Assembly: GCA_003521845.1 (NCBI GenBank)
Contig: DPHB01000004.1
Span: 76,644-91,316 of the forward strand
Reading direction: 5' to 3'
Source: Oceanospirillaceae bacterium
GTDB taxonomy: Bacteria > Pseudomonadota > Gammaproteobacteria > Pseudomonadales > Balneatricaceae
Length of the DNA stretch: 14,673 nucleotides
Shown here: positions 6,868 to 14,057 of the stretch, in pieces
Layout of the letters: every line of letters begins with the position of its first letter
Numbering within the stretch: the first letter of the stretch is position 1
Notes under the pieces: model-generated
What the model saw: only the letters and a program-made list of their open reading frames with translations
Database searches by the model: none
Told to the model about the DNA's origin: nothing
Translations under genes and position numbers: made by a program

Positions 6868-7050
6868 ATGAAACTGTTTTTGGTGTTGTTGATGAGCATG
6901 ACTTTGCTCTCAGGTTGTGTGCTTACCAAGGTTGTAACAGTGCCTATGCGGGTTGTTGGTGCGGTGGTTTCAGTGGTCCCCATAGTGGGCGATGCGGTTG
7001 ACGAAACCATTGAAGAAGTGGCCGATGGTATTGACGAGATTCCGTTATAG
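6868..7050 (+). CDS. Small lipoprotein, function unknown
   Basis: A 60-residue precursor with a clear signal peptide: K2, a hydrophobic core (3-14) and lipobox LSGC with lipidated Cys17. The residue after the Cys is Val, not Asp, so outer-membrane sorting is more likely than inner-membrane retention. The mature 43-44 residues comprise a hydrophobic Val-rich middle (about 22-43, VVTVPMRVVGAVVSVVPIVG) and an acidic C-terminus (DAVDETIEEVADGIDEI). A good Shine-Dalgarno sequence (AGGAAGAG, 6851-6858) lies right after the hexR stop, so the gene is probably in the hexR transcript. I do not recognise a characterised homologue. The contrast of a hydrophobic segment with an acidic tail suggests an envelope-associated helix, but the role is open. 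Confidence 0.8.
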   Translation: MKLFLVLLMSMTLLSGCVLTKVVTVPMRVVGAVVSVVPIVGDAVDETIEEVADGIDEIPL

Positions 7051-7071
7051 AAAACCAGCTACTAGATTAAA

Positions 7072-7104
7072 ATAAAAAGGCCGCTCATTTAGCGGCCTTC
7101 TTTT
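7072..7104. terminator. Bidirectional terminator between the lipoprotein and DUF3461 genes
   Basis: A perfect 9-bp stem (7077-7085 AAGGCCGCT with 7091-7099 AGCGGCCTT) has a 5-nt loop (CATTT). It has T-rich sequence on the plus side (TTCTTTT) and a run of A on the left that reads as T on the minus strand. It ends the hexR-lipoprotein transcript on plus and the convergent DUF3461 transcript on minus. Confidence 0.9.
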
Positions 7105-7144
7105 ATGATTTCTCAGTGGCTTATAATACCACCGTTGGCAAAGC

Positions 7145-7531
7145 TTATAGTGCTTCTAGCTTGGCCCGAATTTCGGCCATTTTGGTGGACATTACACGTT
7201 CCAAGTGCAATAGTTCTTTGGCTAGATCTTCTTTGCTGTTACCGCTCTTTTCTTCTTCCGCCAACTTGTTTAGTTCGGTGATAGCGCGTAGTAGGAAAGG
7301 CGAGATCTCACTGACTTCCTGCCATTGCTGACGACCAGAATCGACCATTACGGTGCGGGTTGAACGGCCAAAACGGAATTTTTTGCTACGTGGCAGGAAA
7401 GAGCCTTTTTCACGCTTGTAGTATACTTTTAAGATATCATAACCGCCTTCCTGGCGTAGTGTGTACTTGGTGATATCTTCAAAACTGCTGACGCCCATTT
7501 CGGACAGAGTTGGGTATTGTGCTTCATTCAT
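7145..7531 (-). CDS. DUF3461 family protein
   Basis: A 128-residue protein with the DUF3461 signature: YPTLSEMG (6-13), KYTLRQEGGYDILKVYYKR (22-40), GSFLPRSKKFRFGRS (43-57) and VSEISPFL (73-80), followed by a charged helical, probably coiled-coil C-terminus. It is small, basic in the middle and soluble. Function is unknown; the basic RSKKFRFGRS segment could contact nucleic acid, but that is speculation. The ATG at 7531 is preferred because AGGAG (7541-7545) lies 9 nt upstream; the ATG two codons earlier at 7537 is only 3 nt from that site. The gene is monocistronic, with its own promoter and a terminator shared with the convergent lipoprotein gene. Confidence 0.87.
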   Translation of the reverse strand: MNEAQYPTLSEMGVSSFEDITKYTLRQEGGYDILKVYYKREKGSFLPRSKKFRFGRSTRTVMVDSGRQQWQEVSEISPFLLRAITELNKLAEEEKSGNSKEDLAKELLHLERVMSTKMAEIRAKLEAL

Positions 7532-7566
7532 AATCATTTTCTCCTGATAGAAGACAGTAAGGTTAA

Positions 7567-7595
7567 ATTTTAGGTAAAAATTAGAACTGCAACAA
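7567..7595 (-). promoter_or_regulatory. Sigma70-type promoter of the DUF3461 gene
   Basis: On the minus strand TTGTTG (7595-7590) and TAAAAT (7572-7567) are separated by exactly 17 bp. This predicts transcription start near 7560 and a leader of roughly 29 nt containing the AGGAG ribosome binding site. Confidence 0.6.
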
Positions 7596-7861
7596 TTTTA
7601 TTGTGGTGGGTTGGCTCTGCTGGCCTGACCTTGCTGGTTCGGTGGGCAACCCTTATCGGGGTGTGATAAGTGGTTTGTATTGCCCGTTTACTTGCTGAGC
7701 ATTATACGCTAATTGTGGTCAAAAAATAACCAGCTGGAGGGTTTTATATTAGACTTTTGGTTAATAGGTATTATTCACAATTTTGATAGTGGTGGCGTTT
7801 GTAATAATTGCGTTATACTGGTTGTTTATTAAGGCCTATTTTACTCAGGAATCTATCACTT
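7596..7861. other. Divergent intergenic region upstream of parC
   Basis: About 265 bp beyond the DUF3461 promoter carries no coding signal. It contains an imperfect stem-loop (7648-7657 with 7665-7675; AACCCTTATC/GATAAGTGGTT, one bulge), an 8-bp palindrome CCAGCTGG (about 7731), and an AT-rich zone just before parC. TATACT (7814-7819) is a plausible parC -10, but the nearest -35-like TTGATA (7783-7788) is too far away (25 bp), so the parC promoter is not defined with confidence. Confidence 0.4.
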
Positions 7862-10150
7862 ATGTCAGGTGTCATCCCTATCGATGAGGGCGTAGAGCGT
7901 TTGTCCCTTAAGGACTATACGGAAAAAGCTTACCTAGATTATTCCATGTACGTGATTTTAGACCGCGCCTTGCCGCATATAGGCGATGGCCTGAAACCAG
8001 TGCAACGCCGTATTGTTTATGCGATGTCCGAATTGGGCCTAAAAAATTCGGCTAAATACAAAAAATCCGCGCGTACTATAGGCGACGTATTGGGTAAGTT
8101 CCACCCTCATGGTGACGGTGCTTGTTATGAAGCCATGGTGCATATGGCACAAACATTTTCCTATCGCTATACCTTAGTAGATGGGCAAGGCAACTGGGGT
8201 TCTGCAGATGACCCTAAATCCTTTGCCGCAATGCGTTATACAGAAGCTCGTTTGGCCCCCTACGCCGATGTGTTGTTGGGTGAGCTGGGCCAAGGTACTG
8301 TTGATTGGGGGCTAAATTTTGATGGCACCATGAAAGAGCCGCTAGTGCTGCCTTCGCGAGTGCCAAACGTGCTATTGAATGGTGCCACAGGTATTGCTGT
8401 GGGTATGGCTACGGATATCCCGCCGCATAACCTGCGCGAAGTGGTGCAGGCTTGTATACACCTATTGGATAATCCGCAAGCGCAAACGGCTGACTTATGT
8501 GAGTTTATTAAGGGTCCTGACATGCCCACTACGGCTGAAATTATCAGCCCACGTGCAGACTTGTTGTCCATGTATGAAACGGGTCGTGGCAGCATTCGTA
8601 TGCGTGCCGTGGTGGACAACGAAAATGGTGATCTTGTTATTTCGGCTTTGCCTTACCAGGTGTCTGGTGCCAAGGTCATTGAACAGATCGCGGCGCAGAT
8701 GCAAGCGAAGAAGCTCCCCATGGTGGCTGACTTGCGAGACGAAGGGGACCACGAAAACCCCACTCGTTTGGTTGTCGTACCACGTTCGAATCGCGTTGAT
8801 ACCGAACAATTGATGAATCACTTGTATGCTACTACGGATCTAGAGCGTACTTATCGCGTTAACCTGAACTTAATCGGTACTAATGGCTTACCGCAAGTGA
8901 AGGGCTTACGTACAATCTTAACGGAATGGTTGGCATTTCGTATGGAAACTGTGCGTAAGCGATTGCAGTATCGTTTGGATAAGGTGTTGGAGCGTTTGCA
9001 CTTATTGGATGGTTTGTTGGTTGCCTTCCTCAATATTGATGAAGTCATTGCCATTATTCGCGAAGAAGACAAGCCTAAGCCAGTATTAATGGCACGCTTT
9101 GATTTATCTGATCGTCAAGCCGAAGCTATCTTGGATTTAAAGCTGCGCCACCTGGCCAAGCTAGAAGAAATGCGTATCAAGGCTGAGCAGGATGAGCTGG
9201 CTAAAGAGCGCGATGAGCTGCAATTGATTTTGGGATCCAAGGCCCGTCTTAAAACCTTGATTAAACGTGAACTTAATACCGATGCCGAAGTTTTTGGCGA
9301 TGATCGAAAATCACCGATCGTGTTGCGCGCTGAGGCAAAGGCCTTGTCCGAACGTGACCTACTGACCTCTGAGCCGGTGACCGTAATCTTGTCCAAGCAA
9401 GGTTGGGTGCGCGCTGCCAAAGGGCATGATCTCGATGCTGAGAACATGAGCTACAAGTCTGGCGATGACTTCTATATGGCCGTGAAGGGGCGTAGCAATC
9501 AAAACGTCACCTTTATTGATGATGGTGGCAGGGCCTATGCGCTAGAAGCCCATACACTACCTTCTGCGAGAGGTCAGGGTGAGCCCTTAAGTGGCCGCTT
9601 TAATGCCCCAAGTGGCGTGCAGTTTTGTACGGCTATTAGTGTAAAGCCAGAGCAGTTGTTGTTGATGAGTACGGATGCTGGCTATGGTTTTGTGGCTAAG
9701 TTTGAAGACTTGTTGAGCAAGAATAAGGCCGGTAAGGCCGTCATGAGCGTGCCAAAGGGTGGCCAAGTACAGACCCCACAGCTCATCGGTAACCCAGATA
9801 CCACCTGGTTGGTCGCAGTGAGCAATGAAGGCCGTATGCTGGTGTTCCCATTGCAAGACCTGCCACAATTGGCACGTGGTAAAGGTAACAAGATCATTAG
9901 TATTTCTGCAGCTCGCGTGGCGACCCGTGAAGAGTTTATGGTGTCAACGGCACTCGTGCAGGAAGAAGACGAGTTACTTGTGCATTCTGGTAAGCGCTAC
10001 CTGCGCCTTAAGGGCAGTGATCTGGTTCACTATCGTGGTGAGCGTGGTCGTCGTGGTAACAAACTGCCGCGTGGTTTCCAGAAGGTAGATAGCTTGGAAG
10101 TTGCAGCTAAAGAAGTGGTGGTTGAAGCAGAGTCTGATACTGAAACCTAA
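7862..10150 (+). CDS. parC: DNA topoisomerase IV subunit A
   Basis: A 762-residue type IIA topoisomerase subunit that decatenates sister chromosomes together with ParE, which is not in this window. The breakage-reunion domain begins near residue 20 (KDYTEKAYLDYSMYVI). The catalytic tyrosine is Y126 in AAMRYTEARL. The C-terminal DNA-wrapping beta-propeller follows after about residue 500. It is ParC rather than GyrA: the N-terminus (IDEGVERLSLKDYTEKAYLDYSMYVI) and the length match ParC, and no GyrA-box is seen. The ATG at 7862 is chosen over an in-frame TTG at 7808 because the protein then begins like other ParC, with AGGA (7847-7850) 11 nt upstream. In the quinolone-resistance region the sequence is HPHGDGACYEAM: the usual Ser (E. 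coli Ser80) is Gly86, while the Glu84 equivalent, Glu90, is kept. Confidence 0.95.
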   Translation: MSGVIPIDEGVERLSLKDYTEKAYLDYSMYVILDRALPHIGDGLKPVQRRIVYAMSELGLKNSAKYKKSARTIGDVLGKFHPHGDGACYEAMVHMAQTFSYRYTLVDGQGNWGSADDPKSFAAMRYTEARLAPYADVLLGELGQGTVDWGLNFDGTMKEPLVLPSRVPNVLLNGATGIAVGMATDIPPHNLREVVQACIHLLDNPQAQTADLCEFIKGPDMPTTAEIISPRADLLSMYETGRGSIRMRAVVDNENGDLVISALPYQVSGAKVIEQIAAQMQAKKLPMVADLRDEGDHENPTRLVVVPRSNRVDTEQLMNHLYATTDLERTYRVNLNLIGTNGLPQVKGLRTILTEWLAFRMETVRKRLQYRLDKVLERLHLLDGLLVAFLNIDEVIAIIREEDKPKPVLMARFDLSDRQAEAILDLKLRHLAKLEEMRIKAEQDELAKERDELQLILGSKARLKTLIKRELNTDAEVFGDDRKSPIVLRAEAKALSERDLLTSEPVTVILSKQGWVRAAKGHDLDAENMSYKSGDDFYMAVKGRSNQNVTFIDDGGRAYALEAHTLPSARGQGEPLSGRFNAPSGVQFCTAISVKPEQLLLMSTDAGYGFVAKFEDLLSKNKAGKAVMSVPKGGQVQTPQLIGNPDTTWLVAVSNEGRMLVFPLQDLPQLARGKGNKIISISAARVATREEFMVSTALVQEEDELLVHSGKRYLRLKGSDLVHYRGERGRRGNKLPRGFQKVDSLEVAAKEVVVEAESDTET

Positions 10151-10167
10151 CCCACTTGTGGGTATGA

Positions 10168-10289
10168 GGGGTACTGGCTTATGCCGTAGGCATGTGCCTG
10201 TCCCTTTTAGTAATATAGTCTGTAGAATCTATTGTTGAAGGGAATAGGCACTTTTTATCTGCTGCGCAGCTAAATAAGAGCCAGTCCCC
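10168..10289. repeat. Complex inverted repeat with cloverleaf-like folding potential
   Basis: Outer arms GGGGTACTGGCTTAT (10168-10182) and ATAAGAGCCAGTCCCC (10274-10289) pair with two single-base bulges or mismatches. Inside, GTGCCTGTCCCTT (10194-10206) pairs with AAGGGAATAGGCAC (10238-10251). Between the two stems sit a small hairpin on each side: ATGCC-GTA-GGCAT (10181-10193) and GCTGCGCAGC (10261-10270). The whole could extrude as a four-arm structure. It fills nearly all of the 144-bp space between the convergent parC and ahpA-like genes. The inner stem followed by TTTTT (10252-10256) could also terminate parC transcription. The GTGCCTGTCCC and GGGG...CCCC motifs resemble REP-type elements mobilised by REP-associated transposases; this is an inference. 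Confidence 0.65.
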
Positions 10290-10294
10290 GAATA

Positions 10295-11917
10295 TCACAA
10301 GCTCGCAGAAAAGTGCTTGATCTGCATGTTCAACAAATCTTGATAATCGCTACTCAAACGGCTCAAGCTAAAGGCACCGTTATCGAGTAGCTGGCAATTA
10401 TCTAATTCCAAAACACGTTGTTGAAGCTCTGGGTGGTAAGCCACTTGGCGGCTAATCATCATGTCTTGCAAACGTTGCTGGCGGGATAACTCAGCGGCTT
10501 CATTAATCAAATCATCTGAGTCTTCTAACGGACCTGTGTGCACGACAATTTGTATATTTAGGCTTGGCTTGCCCGCTAATAAGCGCTGTTGGTTGTAGGC
10601 CTTATATAAACCAAAGAAAAACTGCGCGGCACACAAGGCATTTACACAGTGGGTCATATGTTCATGGGGTTTGTCAAAAGTAACCAATACGTCGTGGTTT
10701 TCTTCTGTTTCTATGGCACCACCATAGATGGCACACACCTGGTCTACTAGTTTTTGATAAGCCTTTAATAGGTGATGCTTTTCTTGCGCGATAATAGGGC
10801 CTTGGTCGCGGGTGTTGACGTTGATATACAGCAAACTGACTAAAGGATTTTCATCTGCGGCTCGAATTTCTGCCTGTAAACCTGCTGGGGCTGGTGTGTT
10901 GGCAAGGGTCGCCGTTGGCTCTTCAATGGCCAGCGTGTGGAGGTCGTTAACTGGCTCAGGATCGTCCGGGGTGCCAGTGTGCTTTAAATCATCCATGGTC
11001 AAAATAGGTACTTGGCGAGTAAAGGCGGTATCAATGGGGGCTTGTACACCATAGTTAGGGCCACTAGAGCTCAACAGTGGGTCGCCAATATCACCTAAGT
11101 CAGGGCTGTTCGATAGCTCACGTGCCAAATCATGCAATTCATGGTCGAAGCCTTCTTGCTGGTTACCTTCTAAAGCGCTGGCGGGAATGACTGGCAGGCC
11201 AGTGCCTTGCGGCATTTCCAATTCAAATTGATGCTCGGTTTGTACATGCAGCATGCGGTTTTCGTTAACCGAGTTAAAGCCTAGGTTGAGAATGCCCCAT
11301 TCATCTAAGCGCTGGTCATCAAGCGGTGGTGCTCGGTCGTATAGGAGTAGCTGCTCTTGGGCTTCGTGAAAGGCTTGCATGGGCTGGTAAAGGCGGCTGC
11401 CAAACCACCAGCCTAGCACCAGGCTTAGCAGCCCTAGTGCTAGGCTACTGGGCCATAATAGTTGGATCAGCGCTTGCCAGCTTGGTTGCAAGTTAGCTGG
11501 GGCAATTTTAATTTGCAGATTACCAAGCATGACATCGTTACTGCGGATGGTGAACTTATCTAGTTCGCGGCTGCCAAGGAAGCCGGCTTTAGCGAGCATT
11601 TTGCCATCGGCGTTATAAATAGCCGCGCCTGTGATGGTGTTGCTGCTAATGAGCTCTTGCAAAGAGACGTTGAGACTAATTAGATCATGACGCAAAATGA
11701 GTGGCGCGCTTAGTTTGGCTAATTGGCTACCTAGTTGCTGCTGTTGATGTTTGTGTTGTTGGCCCGCGGCAGCTTCAAGATGCAGGTAAGTCATGCTCCC
11801 AAGCGCCAGTACGCTCAAGGCAAAGACCGTCAAGGAAAGCAAAATGGTCTTCTGTACCAAACTAACACGGGATTGCATGTGTTGGCGTAAGGTATGTGTG
11901 CGGTTGGAATTGGTCAC
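10295..11917 (-). CDS. AhpA/YtjB (Smp)-family membrane protein with C-terminal degenerate cyclase-like domain
   Basis: A 540-residue inner-membrane protein. It has TM1 at about 22-46, a periplasmic sensor-sized segment (47-148), TM2 at about 149-172, a short HAMP-like stretch (SRLYQPMQAFHEAQ), an acidic Pro/Gly-rich probably disordered linker (about 230-355) and a C-terminal domain (about 358-530). The N-terminal half and its position divergent from serB match the SerB-linked membrane protein YtjB/Smp of E. coli. The C-terminal half follows the class III nucleotidyl cyclase pattern (LLYINVN, IYGGAIETEENHDVLVTF, IQIVVHTGPL, EAAELSRQ). However, the first metal-binding Asp is replaced (YINVN) and the glycines of the second motif are lost, so catalysis is unlikely. 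It may bind a nucleotide or a partner. The GTG at 11917 has a poor ribosome binding site; an ATG at 11878 is the alternative start. Confidence 0.72.
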   Translation of the reverse strand: MTNSNRTHTLRQHMQSRVSLVQKTILLSLTVFALSVLALGSMTYLHLEAAAGQQHKHQQQQLGSQLAKLSAPLILRHDLISLNVSLQELISSNTITGAAIYNADGKMLAKAGFLGSRELDKFTIRSNDVMLGNLQIKIAPANLQPSWQALIQLLWPSSLALGLLSLVLGWWFGSRLYQPMQAFHEAQEQLLLYDRAPPLDDQRLDEWGILNLGFNSVNENRMLHVQTEHQFELEMPQGTGLPVIPASALEGNQQEGFDHELHDLARELSNSPDLGDIGDPLLSSSGPNYGVQAPIDTAFTRQVPILTMDDLKHTGTPDDPEPVNDLHTLAIEEPTATLANTPAPAGLQAEIRAADENPLVSLLYINVNTRDQGPIIAQEKHHLLKAYQKLVDQVCAIYGGAIETEENHDVLVTFDKPHEHMTHCVNALCAAQFFFGLYKAYNQQRLLAGKPSLNIQIVVHTGPLEDSDDLINEAAELSRQQRLQDMMISRQVAYHPELQQRVLELDNCQLLDNGAFSLSRLSSDYQDLLNMQIKHFSASL

Positions 11918-11954
11918 AATAATTTATCTAATTGGCTACTTGCGCAAACCTCAC

Positions 11955-11978
11955 ATTTTACACTGGAAGTGGTAAAAT
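11955..11978. repeat. Small inverted repeat in the ahpA-like/serB divergent region
   Basis: ATTTTAC (11955-11961) and GTAAAAT (11972-11978) form a perfect 7-bp dyad with a 10-bp spacer, in the 150-bp region between divergent genes. It could be an operator or simply part of an AT-rich promoter area. No clear -35/-10 pair for either gene could be fixed here. Confidence 0.35.
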
Positions 11979-12067
11979 AATAAGCCAATTCTTTAACCTA
12001 CTTTGATTGCCTGTCTGGCTTGCCCAAATTAGCAATTTAAATGCCCATATCTGTAAGGATCCAGTTC

Positions 12068-12964
12068 ATGTTTGCCAGCCTCACTTTGCTGCAGAAAAAC
12101 ACCCGCTTCCCACAAACCATTGCTGACTTATTTATACAACATGGCGTGCAAGCAGAGTTACGGCAGTTATCATCTGCGCCTGCTTGCCATGTTTGGCAGT
12201 GGCAAATGGTAGGCTCTGTGTCAGAAGTAGTTAAAGCAGAAATAGCCCAAATTTTGGCCGCCGATAAGCAGCAAGGTGTGGCTGATTATGTGCTCTATGA
12301 AGGGCCGCAGGCGCCACACATAAAGTTGGCTGTATTTGATATGGATTCAACCTTGATCCAGGCTGAAGTAATGGACCAAATTGCCTATTCAGCAGGAATT
12401 GGTGATCAGATTGCCGCCATTACGGCTAGTTCCATGCGTGGAGAAATTGATTTTCAAGAAAGTTTCGAACGCCGTCTTGGTCTGCTTAAAGGCTTTGACT
12501 GTGCCGTTTTAGACGCAATCTATAACAATATAGAGCTCATGCCAGGTGCCGAGCGTTTAATGGTTAATTTGCGTAAGCAGGGCGTGTATTGCGTGATCTT
12601 GTCGGGTGGCTTTAGCTATTTCGCCGATCGTTTTGCGCAACGACTGGGTATGCAAGAGGCTCATTCTAACCCTCTTGAGCAGGTTGAAGGCAAACTGACT
12701 GGTGAGATTTCCGTGCGCATTCTCGATGCGCAACGCAAGCTAGAGTTGCTAGCAGACATCAGGCAGCAACATGGTTGGCCTGTGGCGCAGACGCTGGCAG
12801 TGGGTGATGGCGCTAATGATTTACCTATGCTGGGTGCAGCCGGCTTAGGGGTGGCTTTTCATGCTAAGCCATTGGTCATTGCCGAGGCGCCTCACCATGT
12901 CAGCCATTTTGGCTTGGATGGCTTATTGTACGTGTTGGGGTTGTCGGACGACGAGCTGGTGTAG
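12068..12964 (+). CDS. serB: Phosphoserine phosphatase
   Basis: A 298-residue HAD-superfamily enzyme that dephosphorylates O-phosphoserine in the last step of serine synthesis; cytoplasmic and Mg-dependent. Motif I is DMDST (91-95, nucleophile Asp91 and acid Asp93), motif II SGGFSYF (179-185), the motif III lysine is probably Lys224, and motif IV is GDGANDLPML (246-255). The first ~85 residues form a reduced N-terminal regulatory-type domain, shorter than the tandem ACT region of Pseudomonas SerB. The ATG at 12068 is chosen for AAGGA (12055-12059) 8 nt upstream; an in-frame ATG at 12041 has no such site. It is divergent from the YtjB-like gene and converges on epmB with 6 bp between stop codons, with no terminator visible between them. 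Confidence 0.95.
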   Translation: MFASLTLLQKNTRFPQTIADLFIQHGVQAELRQLSSAPACHVWQWQMVGSVSEVVKAEIAQILAADKQQGVADYVLYEGPQAPHIKLAVFDMDSTLIQAEVMDQIAYSAGIGDQIAAITASSMRGEIDFQESFERRLGLLKGFDCAVLDAIYNNIELMPGAERLMVNLRKQGVYCVILSGGFSYFADRFAQRLGMQEAHSNPLEQVEGKLTGEISVRILDAQRKLELLADIRQQHGWPVAQTLAVGDGANDLPMLGAAGLGVAFHAKPLVIAEAPHHVSHFGLDGLLYVLGLSDDELV

Positions 12965-12970
12965 TCTAGG

Positions 12971-14020
12971 TCACAATACCAGCGTCTTATGAGCCATTCC
13001 CGGTTCTTCTTTTACCAAGCGTGGTACCAGATATCCTGGCAGTTTCTCTTGCATCTCTCGGTGTAATTGCAGCCCATGATCGCGCTCAATAAAGAAATGC
13101 TGGGTGCCAGCTACATGATCTGGCAGGTGCAAATAATAAGGCAGTACCCCCACTTTAAATAATGCCTTGCTCAAGTCAATTAAGCTGGTGCTATCAGCAT
13201 TGACGCTGTGCAATAAAACACTCTGATTAAGCAAGCTTACGCCAGCAGCGGCTAGTTGTTGGCAAGCTGCGCCTACGGCCGTGTCTATTTCCTGAGCATG
13301 GTTGCAATGCATGACGAGTACCATCTGCAAGCGCGAACTTTCTAGGCGTTCACATAAAGCAGAGGTAATGCGTGCTGGTAACACCACAGGTAGGCGGCTA
13401 TGGATGCGTAAGCGCTGTACCTGAGGTAATGCTTCAATTTCATCCAGCAAGGCAAATAGCATGTTGTTGGTGAGGGCTAGTGGATCGCCGCCACTGAGAA
13501 TGATTTCTTCAAGGTCCATATCCTCAGCCAAATGCGCAAGGCTTGCTTGCCATTGGCTGCGGCTACGTTGTTGCTCGTCATAAGGATAATGACGGCGAAA
13601 GCAATAACGGCAGTTGATGGCACAATGGCCAGCAGCAACTAACAGGGCGCGGCCATGGTATTTATGCACCACTCCCGGGCTAGGGTTAAATTCAGACTCG
13701 GCTAGGGGGTCGGTGACAAAGCCTGGCACGGACAAGCCTTCGGCGGCTTGCGGTAAAACCTGTAACAGTAATGGATCTTGTGGGTCTGCGGGTTGCATGC
13801 GGTCGGCATAGGCCTGGGGTACCAGGGTGCCAAATCCTTGGTCATTGGCGCTCAATTCGGCTACTTGCTGTGCATCAAACTGCAGCTGCTCTAATAGTGC
13901 CTTGGGGGTACGTAAACTCTGTGCTAACTGCTGGCGCCAGCGCTGTTCTTCGGCATTTTGTTCGGGGCTGAGGATAACTTGTGCTTGAGGCTCAACTTGT
14001 GCCGCAGTTTCAGGTATCAT
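12971..14020 (-). CDS. epmB: EF-P beta-lysylation protein EpmB (lysine 2,3-aminomutase-like)
   Basis: A 349-residue radical-SAM, PLP-dependent aminomutase that converts (S)-alpha-lysine to (R)-beta-lysine, which EpmA then attaches to elongation factor P. The 4Fe-4S cluster motif is C133-xxx-C137-xx-C140 (CAINCRYCFRRHYPY), followed by SGGDPL (176-181). The likely PLP lysine is K345 in PGMAHKTLVL at the C-terminus. The short length and divergence from efp distinguish it from catabolic KamA. The ATG at 14020 is chosen, with GGAAA 6-7 nt upstream; the frame extends to a TTG at 14053, almost touching the efp start. EpmA and EpmC are not in the window. Confidence 0.94.
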   Translation of the reverse strand: MIPETAAQVEPQAQVILSPEQNAEEQRWRQQLAQSLRTPKALLEQLQFDAQQVAELSANDQGFGTLVPQAYADRMQPADPQDPLLLQVLPQAAEGLSVPGFVTDPLAESEFNPSPGVVHKYHGRALLVAAGHCAINCRYCFRRHYPYDEQQRSRSQWQASLAHLAEDMDLEEIILSGGDPLALTNNMLFALLDEIEALPQVQRLRIHSRLPVVLPARITSALCERLESSRLQMVLVMHCNHAQEIDTAVGAACQQLAAAGVSLLNQSVLLHSVNADSTSLIDLSKALFKVGVLPYYLHLPDHVAGTQHFFIERDHGLQLHREMQEKLPGYLVPRLVKEEPGMAHKTLVL

Positions 14021-14057
14021 TAGCGTTTCCGTTTTAGTTAATTGATTGAGCAATATA

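Noticed and set aside
7783..7819. TTGATA...TATACT as a parC promoter
   Set aside because: The 25-bp spacing is far outside the range for a sigma70 promoter.
10150..10163. ACCCAC-TT-GTGGGT hairpin at the parC stop codon as terminator
   Set aside because: The loop is only 2 nt and no T tract follows; it is a short palindrome, with the larger inverted repeat downstream being the better candidate for termination.
10168..10289. Integron attC site
   Set aside because: The imperfect palindrome looked similar at first, but the conserved outer RYYYAAC/GTTRRRY core sites are not at its ends and no integrase or cassette array is nearby.
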